Source: Phytoseiulus persimilis
Taxonomy: Eukaryota > Arthropoda > Arachnida > Mesostigmata > Phytoseiidae
DNA: 64,000 nt
Reading direction: 5' to 3'
NCBI GenBank assembly: GCA_037576195.1
Contig: CM075102.1
Location: forward strand, 29,322,745 to 29,386,744
Part shown: piece after piece, positions 9,051-21,481 of the stretch
How positions within the stretch are numbered: the stretch's first letter is position 1
How the letters are laid out: every line of letters begins with the position of its first letter
The notes under the pieces: model-generated
Told to the model about the DNA's origin: nothing
Database searches by the model: none
The model's input: the letters and a program-made list of their open reading frames with translations, nothing else
Program-made: the position numbers and the translations under genes

Positions 9051-11924
9051 AAGTGATTCTCTACCGGTCAGAAAACATGACCGGAGAAGAGCGAGGATGC
9101 ACCAAGTATGAACGTAGCCACAATTTTGTTTCCGAAAAAACACTGAAACATGGTAATTATCATGGTAGTGAATATCGGTGATAATGATCATTCATCCCTT
9201 CACGCGAAGCAGGAATTTCCTTCGGGCGGTGCGAATTCATGCTGAAATCATAAGGTACTGCTAATTTTCTGGCTGCTGGAGAGGATTCGGGGCCGAGCTC
9301 GCGGTCGCTGTGGATAGCTTCTGTCGAAGTTGGTTCGGGTCTATCGCGAAACCGCTCGATCTCCCATCGTTGATTGCAAGTCTGGAGCTGCTCCCATTCT
9401 GGAAGAAATGTTTTTCTCATACCAGCCTCGTCTACATCAGGTCGCTCAAACAGCGGTTTCCATGCGGCTTGTAGACTGTGTGGCCAGCGCGCGGCAGCCT
9501 ACCTCGTTATTCTATGCGGGCTGATTCGGGACTTTTCTTCTTCCCGATCAATAGTAGAAGTCGATGGAGGAAGTAATCAAGCAACCTCCTCCAAAATCAC
9601 ACCTGGTATCCACTTGGAGACCCTTCTGATGAATTTCGACTCCTCCGCCGAGTGGTAGCTATTAGCAGCGATATGGTAGCGCGCTCGCTGTCTGTTGGCT
9701 CGCGCGGGCACTAACTGAACCTCGGCCGAACCCCTGCCTTGCTTTGGTGGCGAGTCCCATTATTGCCCTCGCCCGTTTCCCTCACAGTCCGCCAGGAAAA
9801 GTACCCATGGGACAGCCTGCTGCTCAAGCCCCCGGGCCCATCGGGGAGAGAGAAAAATTAGCACGACGACGAGGAGGAACGACGCCGCCGCGGAAGTATT
9901 CGCGGATGTCCTTCGCGGAACTTGGCACAAAAATCGTTGTCACATGTCTATGGGGCGCTGCTGGCTCGGTCGTTTCCGGTTTCAGTCAGCAGCCTGTATT
10001 TCACGATACCACCGAGAAACTTTGCCGGATTTCGAGGCAGTGACGCCTGCTGCCTAGCGTAGCCGATGATTGTACGGAACCATCACTACTCGGGCAAAAA
10101 CGAGCACTTCATTTTTGATATTGAAGTATCCAACGATTGAGTGCAAGGTTGAGCATTTCGCGATTTTCGCGTCACTTGGAGATGTCATCGGCCACGTGTA
10201 GCTCTCTTGGGGGAAGTCCATAGGCGTTCAACATCAGGAAATCCAGACTTCGATCCGAGAGTCTGAATTATATGGTGTGCACTGTGGAGTCGACAAAGGA
10301 ACCGCGGCTAAACCAGCCCTGGATGTTCTACTCATCTTTGAAGATGAAAATGCTCCGAACGCACACCGTGGCTACCAGACGCACGTCCGTATATTCTGCT
10401 CCGTTCCTTTGAAGTCGCTCCCTCTGAAGCCGGACCCCGCTCGCGAGCTTTTCCCCCACTTTAGACTGCTGTTGTCGCTTGGCCACAATTACCACGAGAC
10501 AACCCAGCCGCGTAGCTCCGTTTCCTCCGAAGCGGGCTGTGTGCACCGGTTTCGTGGAGAGATTTCAAGCTTGAGAGCTGCGATAAAGACGCTCGAGCTC
10601 GCGGGAACGGAAAAGCATGTTATATTTATCTAGGATTCATTTTACTGCTCAAGCACGCCGCGGGCGGCTAGGCGAGCAAACATCCCTCAGACTCCGAGTA
10701 AATCCAGAGCTAGTGGTGATATATTGCTATCAGCGGTTGCAAGGAGGGGACTCTGAAGCAACGCTGCTTCGCGCTCGCTAGTCGACTTCCAAAGAATATG
10801 TGGACGGAGAAGCGGGCTCAGCCAGTAACGGGGAGGCGACGTGAGAGTAGGGAAAAGCCAAAATGCTCCTAAATGGAAACCAGGGCGGCTCACGCTGACT
10901 TGTAGCCCATAGTAGCGATGGATACACAGTTGACTTGGCCGGAATTCGTGCGGAGGAGAACGCTTTACTTTCGCTGATCCGAACGGTTCCCTTCGTGGTC
11001 AAGAAGAAGATTTCGAGCAGCCACTAGCCGGTCGCTCAGTGATCCGGGCTCCCGTCTCAATCGAATCGTTCTGCTCTGTGACACAATCGGACGTCTCCGC
11101 TGTCATTTTCGGGCGGTTCGCGGAAACCCAATGATATGTCAAAGTAGACAGCGAGCCTAATCCGCCGCTAATTAAATCACTCCAGAGGTTTCCTAGTCGT
11201 GCCTTCGAGATGATCCGCGTCTTGTGTTAGCTATTCCTCGACTCCGGTCGGGAACCGCCGCAAGCAGACCGTCGTTGTTGAATAATACCGGAGGCAAATG
11301 ACAATCTAGTATACAAGTCTGCTCAACGAAATGCCGGCTTTTGTCATCGCCAGCGATTAATCGTAGGAAGAACATCACATACTTTGCGGCCATCAAGAGA
11401 TTTGTTGGACGAACAAAGGTCGCGAGACGGATTTCCGTTCGTCTTCGAGCTAAAGTTTACCTATTGTACACAGTGTTCCCGCGAGGGTGAATTTCCACGT
11501 GCGCTCGTGTGCGCGGGAGCTCGCCTCGTTTGCTGTGACTCAACTACGAGCCAATCATGTTAGGAAGGGTTTCCAGTGAATAGACGGAGAACATCGCGGG
11601 AAACCAAGAAGTTCGGCCTGGTAAGGACCCGATTCCTCAATGATAGAGTGCGCTCGGTTCCGAGGCGGTTGGATTGGTTTCACAACTCTGACCTTCAGTC
11701 GACAATTATCGCATTCGAGTTATGTTAATCTTTATTCAATCGTTGCGGAGTCTCCCCGGAGCCCTCGATCAGGGTACTCTCCACGATCCCCTCGTTGATT
11801 TCGAAGGGATGCGGAGGTCGGGATAAAATGCGTCTCGAATCTGCTGATTAGTCTGTTTAAGGAGCGACATCGTTCGAAGGTGCTCTTCCGGCTCTCAGCC
11901 CTATGTGGCTCCAGTCGCGCGTGA
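9051..11924. other. No gene recognised
   Basis: Only short overlapping ORFs occur on both strands. I see no conserved motif, repeat array or RNA gene. Confidence 0.5.
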
Positions 11925-12161
11925 TTACTCAGCGAATTTGAAGCGCCTCACGGGAGGGACGCGAGAATTACGTCTTCCCAAGATGCGGTTGAAAATATCG
12001 CGATCGAGCTCGTCCCTCATGATGCGAATAAGCCACGATGGCGAGACGCTTGACACCATCGAATGTTGACCTCCCCCCTCCCCCTCTTCACGTCCCGTCC
12101 TGAGCGATTCCAACTCTCCTTGGCTCCTAGCAGAGGATTCTATTGATCCGAGGAACAGCCT
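11925..12161 (-). CDS. Candidate terminal exon, possible peptide-precursor-like sequence
   Basis: A good 3' splice site (GGTTGTGGTTCAG, - strand) precedes an open frame of 78 codons that ends in TAA at 11925-11927. The last 40 codons use mostly C/G-ending codons and read like a real protein. The segment SWLIRIMRDELDRDIFNRIL is followed by GRR, then RVPPVRR, then FKFAE. GRR after a helical, charged segment is the classic signal for dibasic cleavage and C-terminal amidation in peptide hormone precursors. I could not match it to a named neuropeptide family. A loose likeness of DELDRDIFNRIL-GRR to the ends of CRF-like diuretic hormones is too weak to name it. The open frame continues upstream to 12368, but that part looks less coding. 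A chance ORF remains possible. Confidence 0.25.
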   Translation of the reverse strand, partial: RLFLGSIESSARSQGELESLRTGREEGEGGGQHSMVSSVSPSWLIRIMRDELDRDIFNRILGRRNSRVPPVRRFKFAE

Positions 12162-13650
12162 CTGAACCACAACCGGATGTCGACTTCCTCGTCGACATGT
12201 GGGGAGGTTCCCATGGGATAGTCTGATCACCTCGAGACTCCTGATCCCTCTCTGCCTTGTATCCAAGCACTGAGCGGAAGGGGAAATTCCGGGAAAGCCT
12301 CCTGATGCGGCCTGCTCATTCCGTTCGCAGCTGCTCGCTCGGCGCACACTTTTTTTCGAGCCATTCAAGGCTCCCTCAACTCTCAGGAGCGAGGTGAGCC
12401 CGACCCTGATGTCTCATGACAAGAGCGCAGGGGATTGGGGCCGGAACCGGATCTCTGCGACCCCCACTTCCCTCTACGACCGCAAAGCAAACTTTACTTT
12501 GTTTGATCACAACTTCATCATAAGAGTCCCTAATTTCCCTCGGTATAGCAAAACTTGGGAAGTTCCACCTACTCAGTGGGGAGCATGTGTCAAAAACCCT
12601 CGGACCCCTGCATGTGCATATGAAATGTGCCAATGAATGTGCACACCTGATGCGTCGATGCGCACTCTCTCCTCACCATGCTTCATTGATGCGAGGTCCT
12701 TTCATCGCACTGACCCCGCGAACATTTCGCTCGGTCCGATCGCGCGATTTCTCGACTGGGCAGGGATGCGTCACCGGGTCGGATCTGAGCGATGGGCGAT
12801 AGCTTTTTCAAGATCCTTTGGACCCAAATCTGGATTCCGAGACCGCGGCACCCACCCTTCAGCCTCAAAAACGGTCTAACGAGCGTTCCCTCGGGTCGAG
12901 TCCGACTGCCGGTCACTGCGCGATTCAGAATGCAGTTGAGGAAGAACGAAACGAAACCGCTCTGGATCCGGCACGCGGACGCCAAAATACACGGCACACA
13001 ACAGTCAGATGTCGGAAGGTTCATCGAAATTGAGTCGCGCGATAAAGGAACGATCCTGGGAGAGGAATAAGGAGTGCCGAGGCTAGCGAAGAAGAAACTC
13101 ATCGCGGCCAATGTGGGGAGTCCGGGGGCGATAAATTCGCCAACGCACAGAGCGAGGCCGAGCCGTCCACGACGAGCCGCTGGCGATCCGGGTCGGGACG
13201 AGATCTGGGCAAACGAAAAATCTCACTTTCCCTCCGTGATGCCTCCCACAAGTTTTACACAGTCCTCACTCTCATCATACCGCTGGTCTGGTCGCCTTTA
13301 GGGTCGCCCTCGTTGCTCGACGGTCGGGACACATCTTGCATCGCAAATCAGACCTCAAAGCTCCTTTGGCTTTGGCAGGAAATAACGCGCGTTATATGGT
13401 CGCAATGATCTCCAGTCAGCAGACGGACTGGCGCAATTTTTCGGCAAGCTCTTTCTCAGCCAATTGCTCTTCCGAGCCCATCGCTGGCTGCCTATCTCCG
13501 ATAGAGCTCTGGGGAGTTACGACTCTCGGGGATCGTAGAGTGCACGGCAGCTCGCGCGCAAGAAAAACTGAATCAGGCTGGTCGTACATCTCGTCCCCGA
13601 GGATCGGCGGCTGGGCAGGATGAGGAAGAGCGATGGATCACGCTCCATGA
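12162..13650. other. No gene recognised
   Basis: The best fragments (about 12818-13033 and 13336-13623, both + strand) are short and in different frames. They could be the eroded upstream part of the sequence at 13651-14640, but I see no motif to prove it. Confidence 0.4.
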
Positions 13651-14640
13651 CTCCAGTCTGTGCGCTTGAGTCGAGAGGCGCGAATGAGACTCTCATCGGC
13701 GAGAACTCCCGACGATGTACAGCAGGTCGGAACCAGAGAATCGACCTCGCAACACTACGCGAGGAAAACTTGTTTTGCGCAGTACGCGGAGGTGCTCCTG
13801 CCCTCTGCTCAGGAGGCGCGCGGCAGGGAGTTGATTGCCGTGGGAGCTCACTTATCTGTCTTCCGCTCTATCATCGCCACTCAACGAACACTACGGGTGC
13901 ATCATGAGTTCTCGTCCAAGTGGAGGCCCTCGGTCGGCAATCGATCGTTACTAGACTTCACGTGTCCCTCAATGTACGCAAGAGAGGAAGTAGTGCGACT
14001 GGTGGGATCCTCGGTGACTGACACCGTGGGGTCAAGCGAGTTCGTTCCAACGGATCTGCAGCGGCCCCAGCGCGACGCCCTCCTAGCGAACGTCAAGATG
14101 ATCGTGGGATAGAATTCATCGACTGATCGGCCGTAGGGTCCTCGAAGAGATATGCGAGCCACCTCATCGAGGAGGAATTACGAAGCGAACTCTTTGAAGG
14201 CATCGCAACGGAGTTCCCGCTATGGAAGTCACCGAAAAAGGTGACCTTGTGTGATCTGACATCCTAATGAACGGAGCTCCCGGCATTCTCCAGGTGAACA
14301 TCAGGAGACGATAGACGGTCCCGCTCGGGGTCCACAACTTGCCAGTGATATTCCGTCGCAGGACACGCTCATCAGGCTCTCCCAGTCTGCACCTACTCAT
14401 AAAGGCGGAAGAGGCCGCCCAACTGACCATTGAGACGCTCCTTCCAGGTGGGATATATTGAACTTCTTCGAGCGCGGTCTCAATCGCACATCGACTTTTC
14501 ATGCACCGGGTCGAGTTGTTGATAGAATCGAAATTTTCGAAACAACTGTCGAGCGTGCTGTCTGGTTCAAGTCCGTTACAAACACATTCGGATTTGAATG
14601 CATTACAACTGAAGGAGCTCAAGTGCAGGGTTAAAAGTAT
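13651..14640 (+). pseudogene. Coding-like fragments in successive broken frames
   Basis: An ATG at 13684 opens 142 codons to a TAG at 14110-14112, with a protein-like composition and mostly C/G-ending codons. After that stop, a shifted frame reads SSKRYASHLIEEELRSELFE. Then another frame gives VPLGVHNLPVIFRRR and HLLIKAEEAAQLTIETLLPG (about 14310-14455). Then a third gives ILNFFERGLNRTSTFHAPGR and VERAVWFKSVTNTFGFEC (about 14455-14630). This series fits a coding sequence eroded by frameshifts and stops, for example a retroelement or an old gene copy, or exons of a gene with short introns. No reverse transcriptase, integrase or other motif is visible. The opposite strand also has a 188-codon open frame (14164-14730), so the coding strand is uncertain. 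Confidence 0.2.
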
Positions 14641-15885
14641 ATCCGCAATGACGCCAGTGAATGACTGAAATATAATAAACCGTAATCGTAAATGGCACGA
14701 CACTGCGCGAGCGAACGATTTGGGGAGCATGGTCCTGATGGCCTTCGTTTGCAGCGTAGGCAGCTCTCACTCTCCGGGTGTAGTTGAACCAAGCGCGATT
14801 CGCCGGAATCTTGAAGCTGCTGTCACTGACGGAAGATAGACGGAGAGCGACCACTGCGACTTTGTTTCTCACTGCGTTTGCGTTTTCGCTCGGAGAGATG
14901 TTTGTAAGTCAACAGGCTCGCCATGGCGACCCGTCGTTTGCAGAAGGAGTAGTCGTCGTCGGCAGCTGTCTCTTAGGAGTCGTCTCGAAGAAGCTTCCAC
15001 CGTTGCCAGTTTCACAGTCTCTGACCGTCGGCTCGGGGGAACCTAGCGAATCGGAAGAGCGCTCATTTCCTGAGGATCAGGCTTACCATCACAGCATCGT
15101 CTCATTTCTATGTCGTAGACCTAAGTGGTCATCATATCTCGGTGCCGTTGTCGGAGCCCGTTCCTAAGTTCGTCTTCTACTCTCTAATTTGGAGGGAGCG
15201 TTGACGAACGATCTTTTCCGTCCACCGGATCCACTGGGCTCGATGTCGGCTGAGAGTCGCTGATAACGGATCGGATACACTTTACCGTTAGTCCGATGAA
15301 GAGGAGTACGGGTGCGTACACAGTCCGGCGTGACACGGCGTGTGCAAGCTGGGTATCTCCGGTTTCGACACCCGAACCGGAAACCGCCCGCGGACGTGGC
15401 AGGCATAGAGAAGTGAATACTTCCAATGCGATCACCCACTCTCTCGCGAGCGCAGGACAAGCGTGGATATTTTTCCCTTGGACGAGCGACGCGAAACCCT
15501 CCGCTGGTCTATTCATCGATGATGTCCAGCCCGAAGCACATCGAGCCTCCGCTGCAGTCGAGAGACATTAGCATCAGCGGAAATTCATTGCGTTGACGCA
15601 ACAAACGACTACTCCCGAGTCGAAAGCTGCGAGCTGGGAGCTCCCAACGAGCATCCCGAGGAGTTTGTCACCTGGGCAGCTCGAGCCATCGGGAGGAGAG
15701 GAATCGACATTGTGCATCATCGGGTCCGAGAGCTCGCCGCTCGTACAGCACGAACGGCGCCTGTCATCCGAAATTCGTGCACACCAAATATTTCAATCGC
15801 TATAGTTGCACTAGTCGTAACTATTATCGCCATCGACCTATGTTGTCGGTATGCTGGTTACTATTGCTGCGAATAAGCGAAGTTG
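14641..15885. other. No gene recognised
   Basis: Open frames at 14784-15167, 15296-15571 and 15593-15805 (+ strand) have plausible composition but no motif, and they overlap comparable - strand frames. I do not call genes here. Confidence 0.4.
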
Positions 15886-15894
15886 TATAAAAGG
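15886..15894 (+). promoter_or_regulatory. TATA-box-like motif
   Basis: TATAAAAGG is a very close match to the animal core promoter TATA consensus. No start site motif or assigned gene follows at the right distance, although an open frame of 165 codons lies at 15961-16458. A match of this length occurs by chance in a window this size, so the call is weak. Confidence 0.2.
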
Positions 15895-15960
15895 CCCAGC
15901 TTACCCTTTCCGTCGCGGTCGTCGTCTCTCCCAGCCGGCTGGCTATAAAGGTCCTCGCCG

Positions 15961-16458
15961 TTGGGGAAAGGGCCTCAGATAGAGTTCGGGAACTCGAGGC
16001 CGCGCGATGGGCCCCCGCGCCGAACGCGAGGGATAGACACACGAAATAAGAATCACGAAGTGGGAAATTCACGGAATAGTGCTCGTCGTGTCCGACTGTT
16101 CGTATTCTTCAAGTTGCTCGTTGAAACGATCCAACGACTGATCGATGTTCGACAATGCCATCGGCTTCTGTGCATGTGGACTAACGACATTACAACAATC
16201 AGTGCCAGGATACCGGAGTACCAGTCCACTGACCGAGATCTACGGAAGGTGTCCAACTGGTCGGAAATGATCTCTCAGTTAGGTATGGACTTTAGGGGAG
16301 TTTGCATCGTCGGACTTTCTCTAGCACCAGCTCGTGGAGCCCTAGGAGGGACACTATTGTCGGGAGTGCCCACTGCATGCGTTCGGTGTTTGTTTCGTTT
16401 CCCCCGCGGCGGGGCTGTCTCATCGAAGAAACATGCCGCGTTCGGGTTGTGGCTCTAA
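15961..16458 (+). CDS. Unidentified open frame, 165 codons, no good start
   Basis: The frame has no ATG until about 16177, so it would have to be an internal exon or a fragment. The segment from about 16110 reads protein-like, with a hydrophobic and basic stretch and the segment IPEYQSTDRDLRKVSNWSEM. No domain is recognised. Two or three frames of this length are expected by chance in 64 kb, so confidence is low. Confidence 0.12.
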   Translation: MGKGPQIEFGNSRPRDGPPRRTRGIDTRNKNHEVGNSRNSARRVRLFVFFKLLVETIQRLIDVRQCHRLLCMWTNDITTISARIPEYQSTDRDLRKVSNWSEMISQLGMDFRGVCIVGLSLAPARGALGGTLLSGVPTACVRCLFRFPRGGAVSSKKHAAFGLWL

Positions 16459-18525
16459 TGAACTGACGCAGAAGCTCGATTGATCGAACGCTGGAATTCC
16501 GAAGCCGCTTCGGACAGGTGACTTCGTAGTTATTTCGAGCCCAGAGGAACGATTTGCCACGAGCGCCAGTTTGGCGCCACTGCGTTCGCCGGAGCGTTGT
16601 TGTGGGGCGGCTCGAGAACTTTCGGAGGATTTCGTCCCATTCCTTTGCTTGCCGAGATTTCGCGGCTTCCAACAATCGAGGTTGTGCCATCATCGATATT
16701 CACCCCGAGCGCCTTTAAGCTTCCATTGTGTCTGCTTACGCTGTCAGAAAGTTGCGGACGCCGCCACAACACCCGCCGTTTCGGAGCGGTACCTCGCTTT
16801 CAACAAAATCGGGATCGGAGCGTAGGCTCCGAGTCTCGTTGGAATCTCTCATCGGAGCCTGTGGAGGCCCTGACTTTTCGAACGCAGCTCCTTGCCGTGG
16901 CGGGGAAACTTCGGAACTCTTCAGATCGGGCGGATGTGGCTCCAGCTATTTTCGTGTTCGTGTGTTGGGCTCGAGCGATTTTTTCAAGACTCTTTGAGAG
17001 TCTTCTCCCAGCGCTCATCAGTCATTTCTGCTTTGGTCTCGCGCGGCTTTCAATTATCGGTTTCAGATTGAAGAGCTCAGCCGCGGGTTCCGCTTGAGGT
17101 TGCGGGTTGTCTTTGTGTCCGGGAAACCGGACAATCCACGGAAGACGTTACGTGGGGTTTGCATCCTCAAGGTCCACCCGAGTGATTTCCGCGCTGTCCG
17201 AACGATAAGCTGTCGGAATTGATTCGTCAATGGGGAACGATTCCGAGACGCAGAGCGATCCTTGGGGCTGATATCTCGAGCCTCTGATTGACTGTCTGGT
17301 TGGCTGCTCGTGAGTGCCTGCGCTAGCCAAGGCCCGAACAATGGAGTCGGAATGAGGTGCATGGCCCAGAGTTAGCTGGCCTCATTCTGAAGTTCCTGAG
17401 AGCAATCGCATGAGATTTTGCTCGTCTGCTGCGGTGGATTCTCATCAGCCCTCGTTGTTCTATTTGCGGCTTCGCGCACCGGTGGCTGGGAAGCGGCCAT
17501 AATTTTGCTGCCGTTGAATGGTTGCCGCTGCTGCTGGTGCTCCAGGACAACGGAGCGAAAATTTGGAGCGACAGGAGTGGACGAAAGATTCGTCAGAGCA
17601 GTCTCAAGCATTATTTCGTTGCTAGGTAGAACGAGCGCGAGCCAGCTCAGTCTCTTGTTTGCGGCGGAAAGCTCGCTCCCATACTAGGTTACTCCCATAC
17701 TTGCTCGCTCTATTGTTCAGAGCTGTTGATCGGGGCAAGACACAAGGGGACGGTGAAATTCAATAAGCTAATTTTCAACGGAGTTGATCCTGGCTTAGCT
17801 TGAATCCAGGCGGAGCTCCCCAACGACATGACGACGGAGGGATGAATCTCCAGCGTTCCCTCATCGAGCTAAGGGATGTTTCGTGATTCTGGGTATAGAG
17901 GAGAACGGAGAGGACAACATGCGTAGTGCGTCGCTATTTCAGTAGCCCACACCACTCACGGCCGCAGGAGGTCCAGTGGACGCTGGAGATCTTTGCGCAG
18001 GAGAGATCAGATGATACATGCAGCGTCCAGCCAGATGAGAAGCTGTGCTGTGATCCAACGAGAATTTGCGCTTGACGTCAGTCGCAGCACGGTTCGGTGG
18101 TCAATTATTCGGAATGAGCTACGGCTCCTCGGCTCAGGGCTCAACACACGAATCGCGGGCTTTAGTTAGCGTGTAAGCACTTGACACAAGCCTGGCACCA
18201 GGTAACGTCCGAATACAGGTGCAGGAGGGGCTAGCATATTCTCCTCATCGCTTCTGTCCATTTCTGTAGCTGAGGATCACGACCGTGAGTCGTTTCGCGA
18301 GGAGGCTATGTTCGTCTGGAAGCGTCTCCGGTGAGCTTCGGCGTCTTTTGGCTCCCCGACTCCGGGGCCTATTCGGGCACCCTCGAGAGGAAAGATTTGG
18401 TCTTCTAGCGAGACAACGCACGCTTCCGCTCAGGCGTAGCGGTCTCTCTGAAGTCGACCCTCGAGGGAAAGAGAGCCGTTCGGTTGGAATCACAAGTGGG
18501 TTCAGCGGACTGCAACTCGATGTGA
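16459..18525. other. No gene recognised
   Basis: A 166-codon + strand frame at 16597-17097 and a 95-codon frame at 18285-18572 show no motif. The rest is short overlapping ORFs. Confidence 0.4.
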
Positions 18526-18906
18526 AACCTGTCGGGCTTGTCGGTCGGGCCAGCCGACATCGGGAATCGTGAGTTTTTGACTGTCGGCGGCTCGAGATGG
18601 GCGAAAGCGTCATTCTACGATAACGTCATGCTAAATGTCTCATATGACACACGGGGAGTGCAAATGAGGCTTCAAATCATTTTTGGAGCGTCATCCGATC
18701 AGATCCACGGTTTCATCGGGTTGGTATACCATGCTCCCTCGGCTCGGCACGTTTCTCGAGATGAACGCATAATTGGTTTTCTAGACAAGACTTCTTCCGC
18801 CGATCAAGGTGCTGCCACCATCACCCAAGAGCAAATCATCAATCAATATAGCTTCGTTCATGAAACGGTCTCCCAATGGCCGTCGAGTACCCTGAGGAGC
18901 CTCTGA
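18526..18906 (+). CDS. Unidentified coding-like fragment
   Basis: After an in-frame TGA at 18523-18525 the frame stays open for 126 codons to a TGA at 18904-18906. It contains YDNVMLNVSYDTRGVQMRLQ and GFIGLVYHAPSARHVSRDER, with a balanced composition. The same frame upstream of the TGA also looks coding (LKSTLEGKRAVRLESQVG), which would suggest a gene relic with a premature stop. No family is recognised, and there is no clear start codon or splice signal. Confidence 0.18.
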   Translation, partial: NLSGLSVGPADIGNREFLTVGGSRWAKASFYDNVMLNVSYDTRGVQMRLQIIFGASSDQIHGFIGLVYHAPSARHVSRDERIIGFLDKTSSADQGAATITQEQIINQYSFVHETVSQWPSSTLRSL

Positions 18907-21461
18907 AGACTCCCGTGTGCAATTTGACTCCTGAGTCGTCAACACTGATCACCCTTCTCCCTTGAATGTTGGTGGGGACCACCGCGATTCCTCTGCAGAC
19001 ATTTGTGATGGCGACATTCACGATACTGTCAGATCGTTGGCAGCGGACCGCAGATCGTCATTAGCCTGGGTTTGTTGTCCAAAGCGCAATCTATCCCTTC
19101 TGCGTTTGCCGTGGCTTTGTGAGCTCGCGTGTAAGTATGCGTGCTCGGATGCGTGCGTGGGCGCCAAAGACACGTCATACCGGACATGGCCAACTTGTCG
19201 CATGCAGGCTTGGTGTTTGCTCTCAAGATATTGGTCCGGAGAGGAGCCGCGCGGACAGACGCCATCGCAGTGGCAAACACAGAGCTCGAGGCTGAGCGTC
19301 GCCCCCAGCCCGCCCGTTCCCTCGCTAGCCAAGAAACTGCATCAGTGAAAGAATCGCCGAACGCTGATAGAACATCCTGATCAGTCATTCCCGAAATGGA
19401 GGTGTCGAACGCAGCGATCAATTATCTCCCGACGGTCACAATAACCGGCTCAGGTGGCTGAGTGTGAGTCGATGCATCGATTCGGCATCTGATACCGACG
19501 AGGAGGCATTCCTGCGTCGCGATGAGGCAACCTTGATTGTTGATGAAGTTCGAGAGCACTTGTCTCGTTCCCATCGACGAGGAGCGAGCGGGCCGCTTGA
19601 CCACGCGGAATACGAGCGATAGAAGGAGACGGCAGCGAGACCGATGATACTTCAAGGGACGAGTCTGTCGTACACCTGCTCGATCCCCGCCAGGACGAGC
19701 CGGCAGCTGCTATTAGTATACCATGATTGCGTGTACACTTCGTGCGGCTGTTGTTAGATATTGGGTCTTTCCATTCGTGCAGCTGGTAACACTGGCGCTA
19801 GAGTAAGTTGCGTTCCGATCCTGGACCTGCGATCGCCTCGCGAAGGAATCAAGCGTTTACAAGAACCCAATAGCGTGGAGGGAATCACGTATTTATGGCC
19901 CGTCATATGTTACGAGGGGTGCCGATCGTTTCCCTGTTCTCGGCTGTTTCGTTCCTTCCCTTTGTCTTCCTGGGCTCCCATATTCCAGAACTCGTCGATC
20001 TTCCCACGGATCAGGATCACCCAATACTGGCTCGAATCGCTCACCTCCATAGCATTCCTGACCCACGGCTCCCGGCTGAAAGCACAGTGTCGCGGATCTC
20101 CATGCCCGAAGGATCTGTAGAACTGTGCGACCGTCGGCACTTCGCCCTGTTCTCCTCCTCGCTACTCTGCACATACACCGGGCTCGGCCCATCCTGGCTG
20201 CCAGAAAGGAGCGGGTGATCGGTTTGGAAACCTGCGCTGGAGACCAATTCCGAGTACAAACTGACGTTGAGTCAGCGGAGGCGGGCGAACGAGCGGGGAG
20301 TAGCGGTCGCGTGAGCCGCGAAGCCGCTCGCCTACTCATTCAGCAACGGTAATTTGAGATCACGGCGCAAGTGTCTCGGGAAAGACAAACAGAAGCAAAG
20401 GTAGAGACGAAGTGCTCGCTGTTGTTGTCATCGTGGCACGACTGCACTCCGCCCGCCGAACCAGCAACCAACCTGAGAGGCGTATTTACTAGCTCGCTGC
20501 CCGTCGCGTTCTATGCGGCGTTGTCCTTTGACGCGTCCTCCAGGGAGAGCAGTTTGTTCCGAGCAAGTGGGCAACTGGCTCCGAGAGCTGAACTGACCGT
20601 TCGTGCTGCTGCTGCAGCCGCACTCTCGACCCGGGTTCCGGATGCCGGGTGGGGGAAAACAGGCGGCGGAGCAAGTAGCCGAACGGTAAACAAGCGCGCA
20701 GGCAGTCAAGCAGGTTGACCCTTCTGGTCGGGGCGTTGGTCCGCTGGCTCGTTCGATTCCTTCCACGAATCCACGCCCTGATAGAGAATCGAGACTCGAG
20801 CGGGCGGCCAACGAACAGGCAACATAACTCCGAGCCCTGGCCAACGCAAGAGCTTCCCGGCTCCATCGGAGCTTTTTGTCACTGCACTGAGCTCCAAAGA
20901 AATGTTTCCGAAGCATTATATTCCTCTATCGATCAGCTGCTCTGCTGTTCATATGGCCAGCGTCCATCGGGCCCCATGGAGAGGATGACCGCACTCCAGG
21001 GTAACCGGATCGACAGGAGCACCCGATGAATGAACGGAGGAAGAGAGAAACACCGGAACTGTTATGAAGCCGGCTTCCATGGCTCCCTTACGTAGGACTT
21101 CATAAGGCCGGGACGAAGGTGGGCTGTTGGACCTTTTCCGAGAAGCAGATTTTGGCCGAATCAGCTGTCGCGAGAGGGTTTCCTCATGGACGCCCGCGGG
21201 CTCTCTCGAAACTCCGGGCAGACGCGACGTCACCGGCGCCGAATGGAAACTGTGGTTGCTCGATAGCAAGCATCCCGCAATTCTCAGCCGATCCGGCCGT
21301 CCGGTAGCTTTCTTCCGGTGCCTGGCGCTCCTCGTTTGCATTGTCCATCGCTCGCTATTCTCCAGCTCCAAGGGTGGCCCGCAAAACTGCTGAACCGCCG
21401 CAGCCGTTGGGTAGAGACTCGGCCACCCAAAGCAACGTCGCATCCAGGTTCGCTAGCCTGC
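18907..21461. other. No gene recognised
   Basis: Overlapping ORFs lie on both strands, for example 19029-19421 (- strand) against 19141-19380 (+ strand), with no way to choose between them by eye. The DNA from about 20.3 kb rightwards looks GC-richer and is rich in GCAGGC and GCCGGC words. Confidence 0.4.
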
Positions 21462-21481
21462 TGAAAACGGAGAATAAATAA
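21462..21481 (+). repeat. 20-bp sequence shared with 39428-39447, containing AATAAA
   Basis: The 20 bases TGAAAACGGAGAATAAATAA occur here and again on the same strand at 39428-39447. A perfect 20-mer shared by chance within 64 kb is very unlikely. The embedded AATAAA is a polyadenylation-signal hexamer, so the pair may be the 3' end of a dispersed element or a shared 3'-end signal. Confidence 0.6.

Noticed and set aside
14164-14730. 188-codon - strand ORF
   Set aside because: It overlaps + strand segments that look at least as coding, has no motif, and could be their shadow. It is mentioned only as a caveat.
12818-19400. A single large integrated virus-like or retroelement unit
   Set aside because: Several protein-like fragments lie here, but I could find no reverse transcriptase, integrase, polymerase or capsid motif and no flanking long repeats. 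Similar fragments appear on the opposite strand, so the idea is unsupported.
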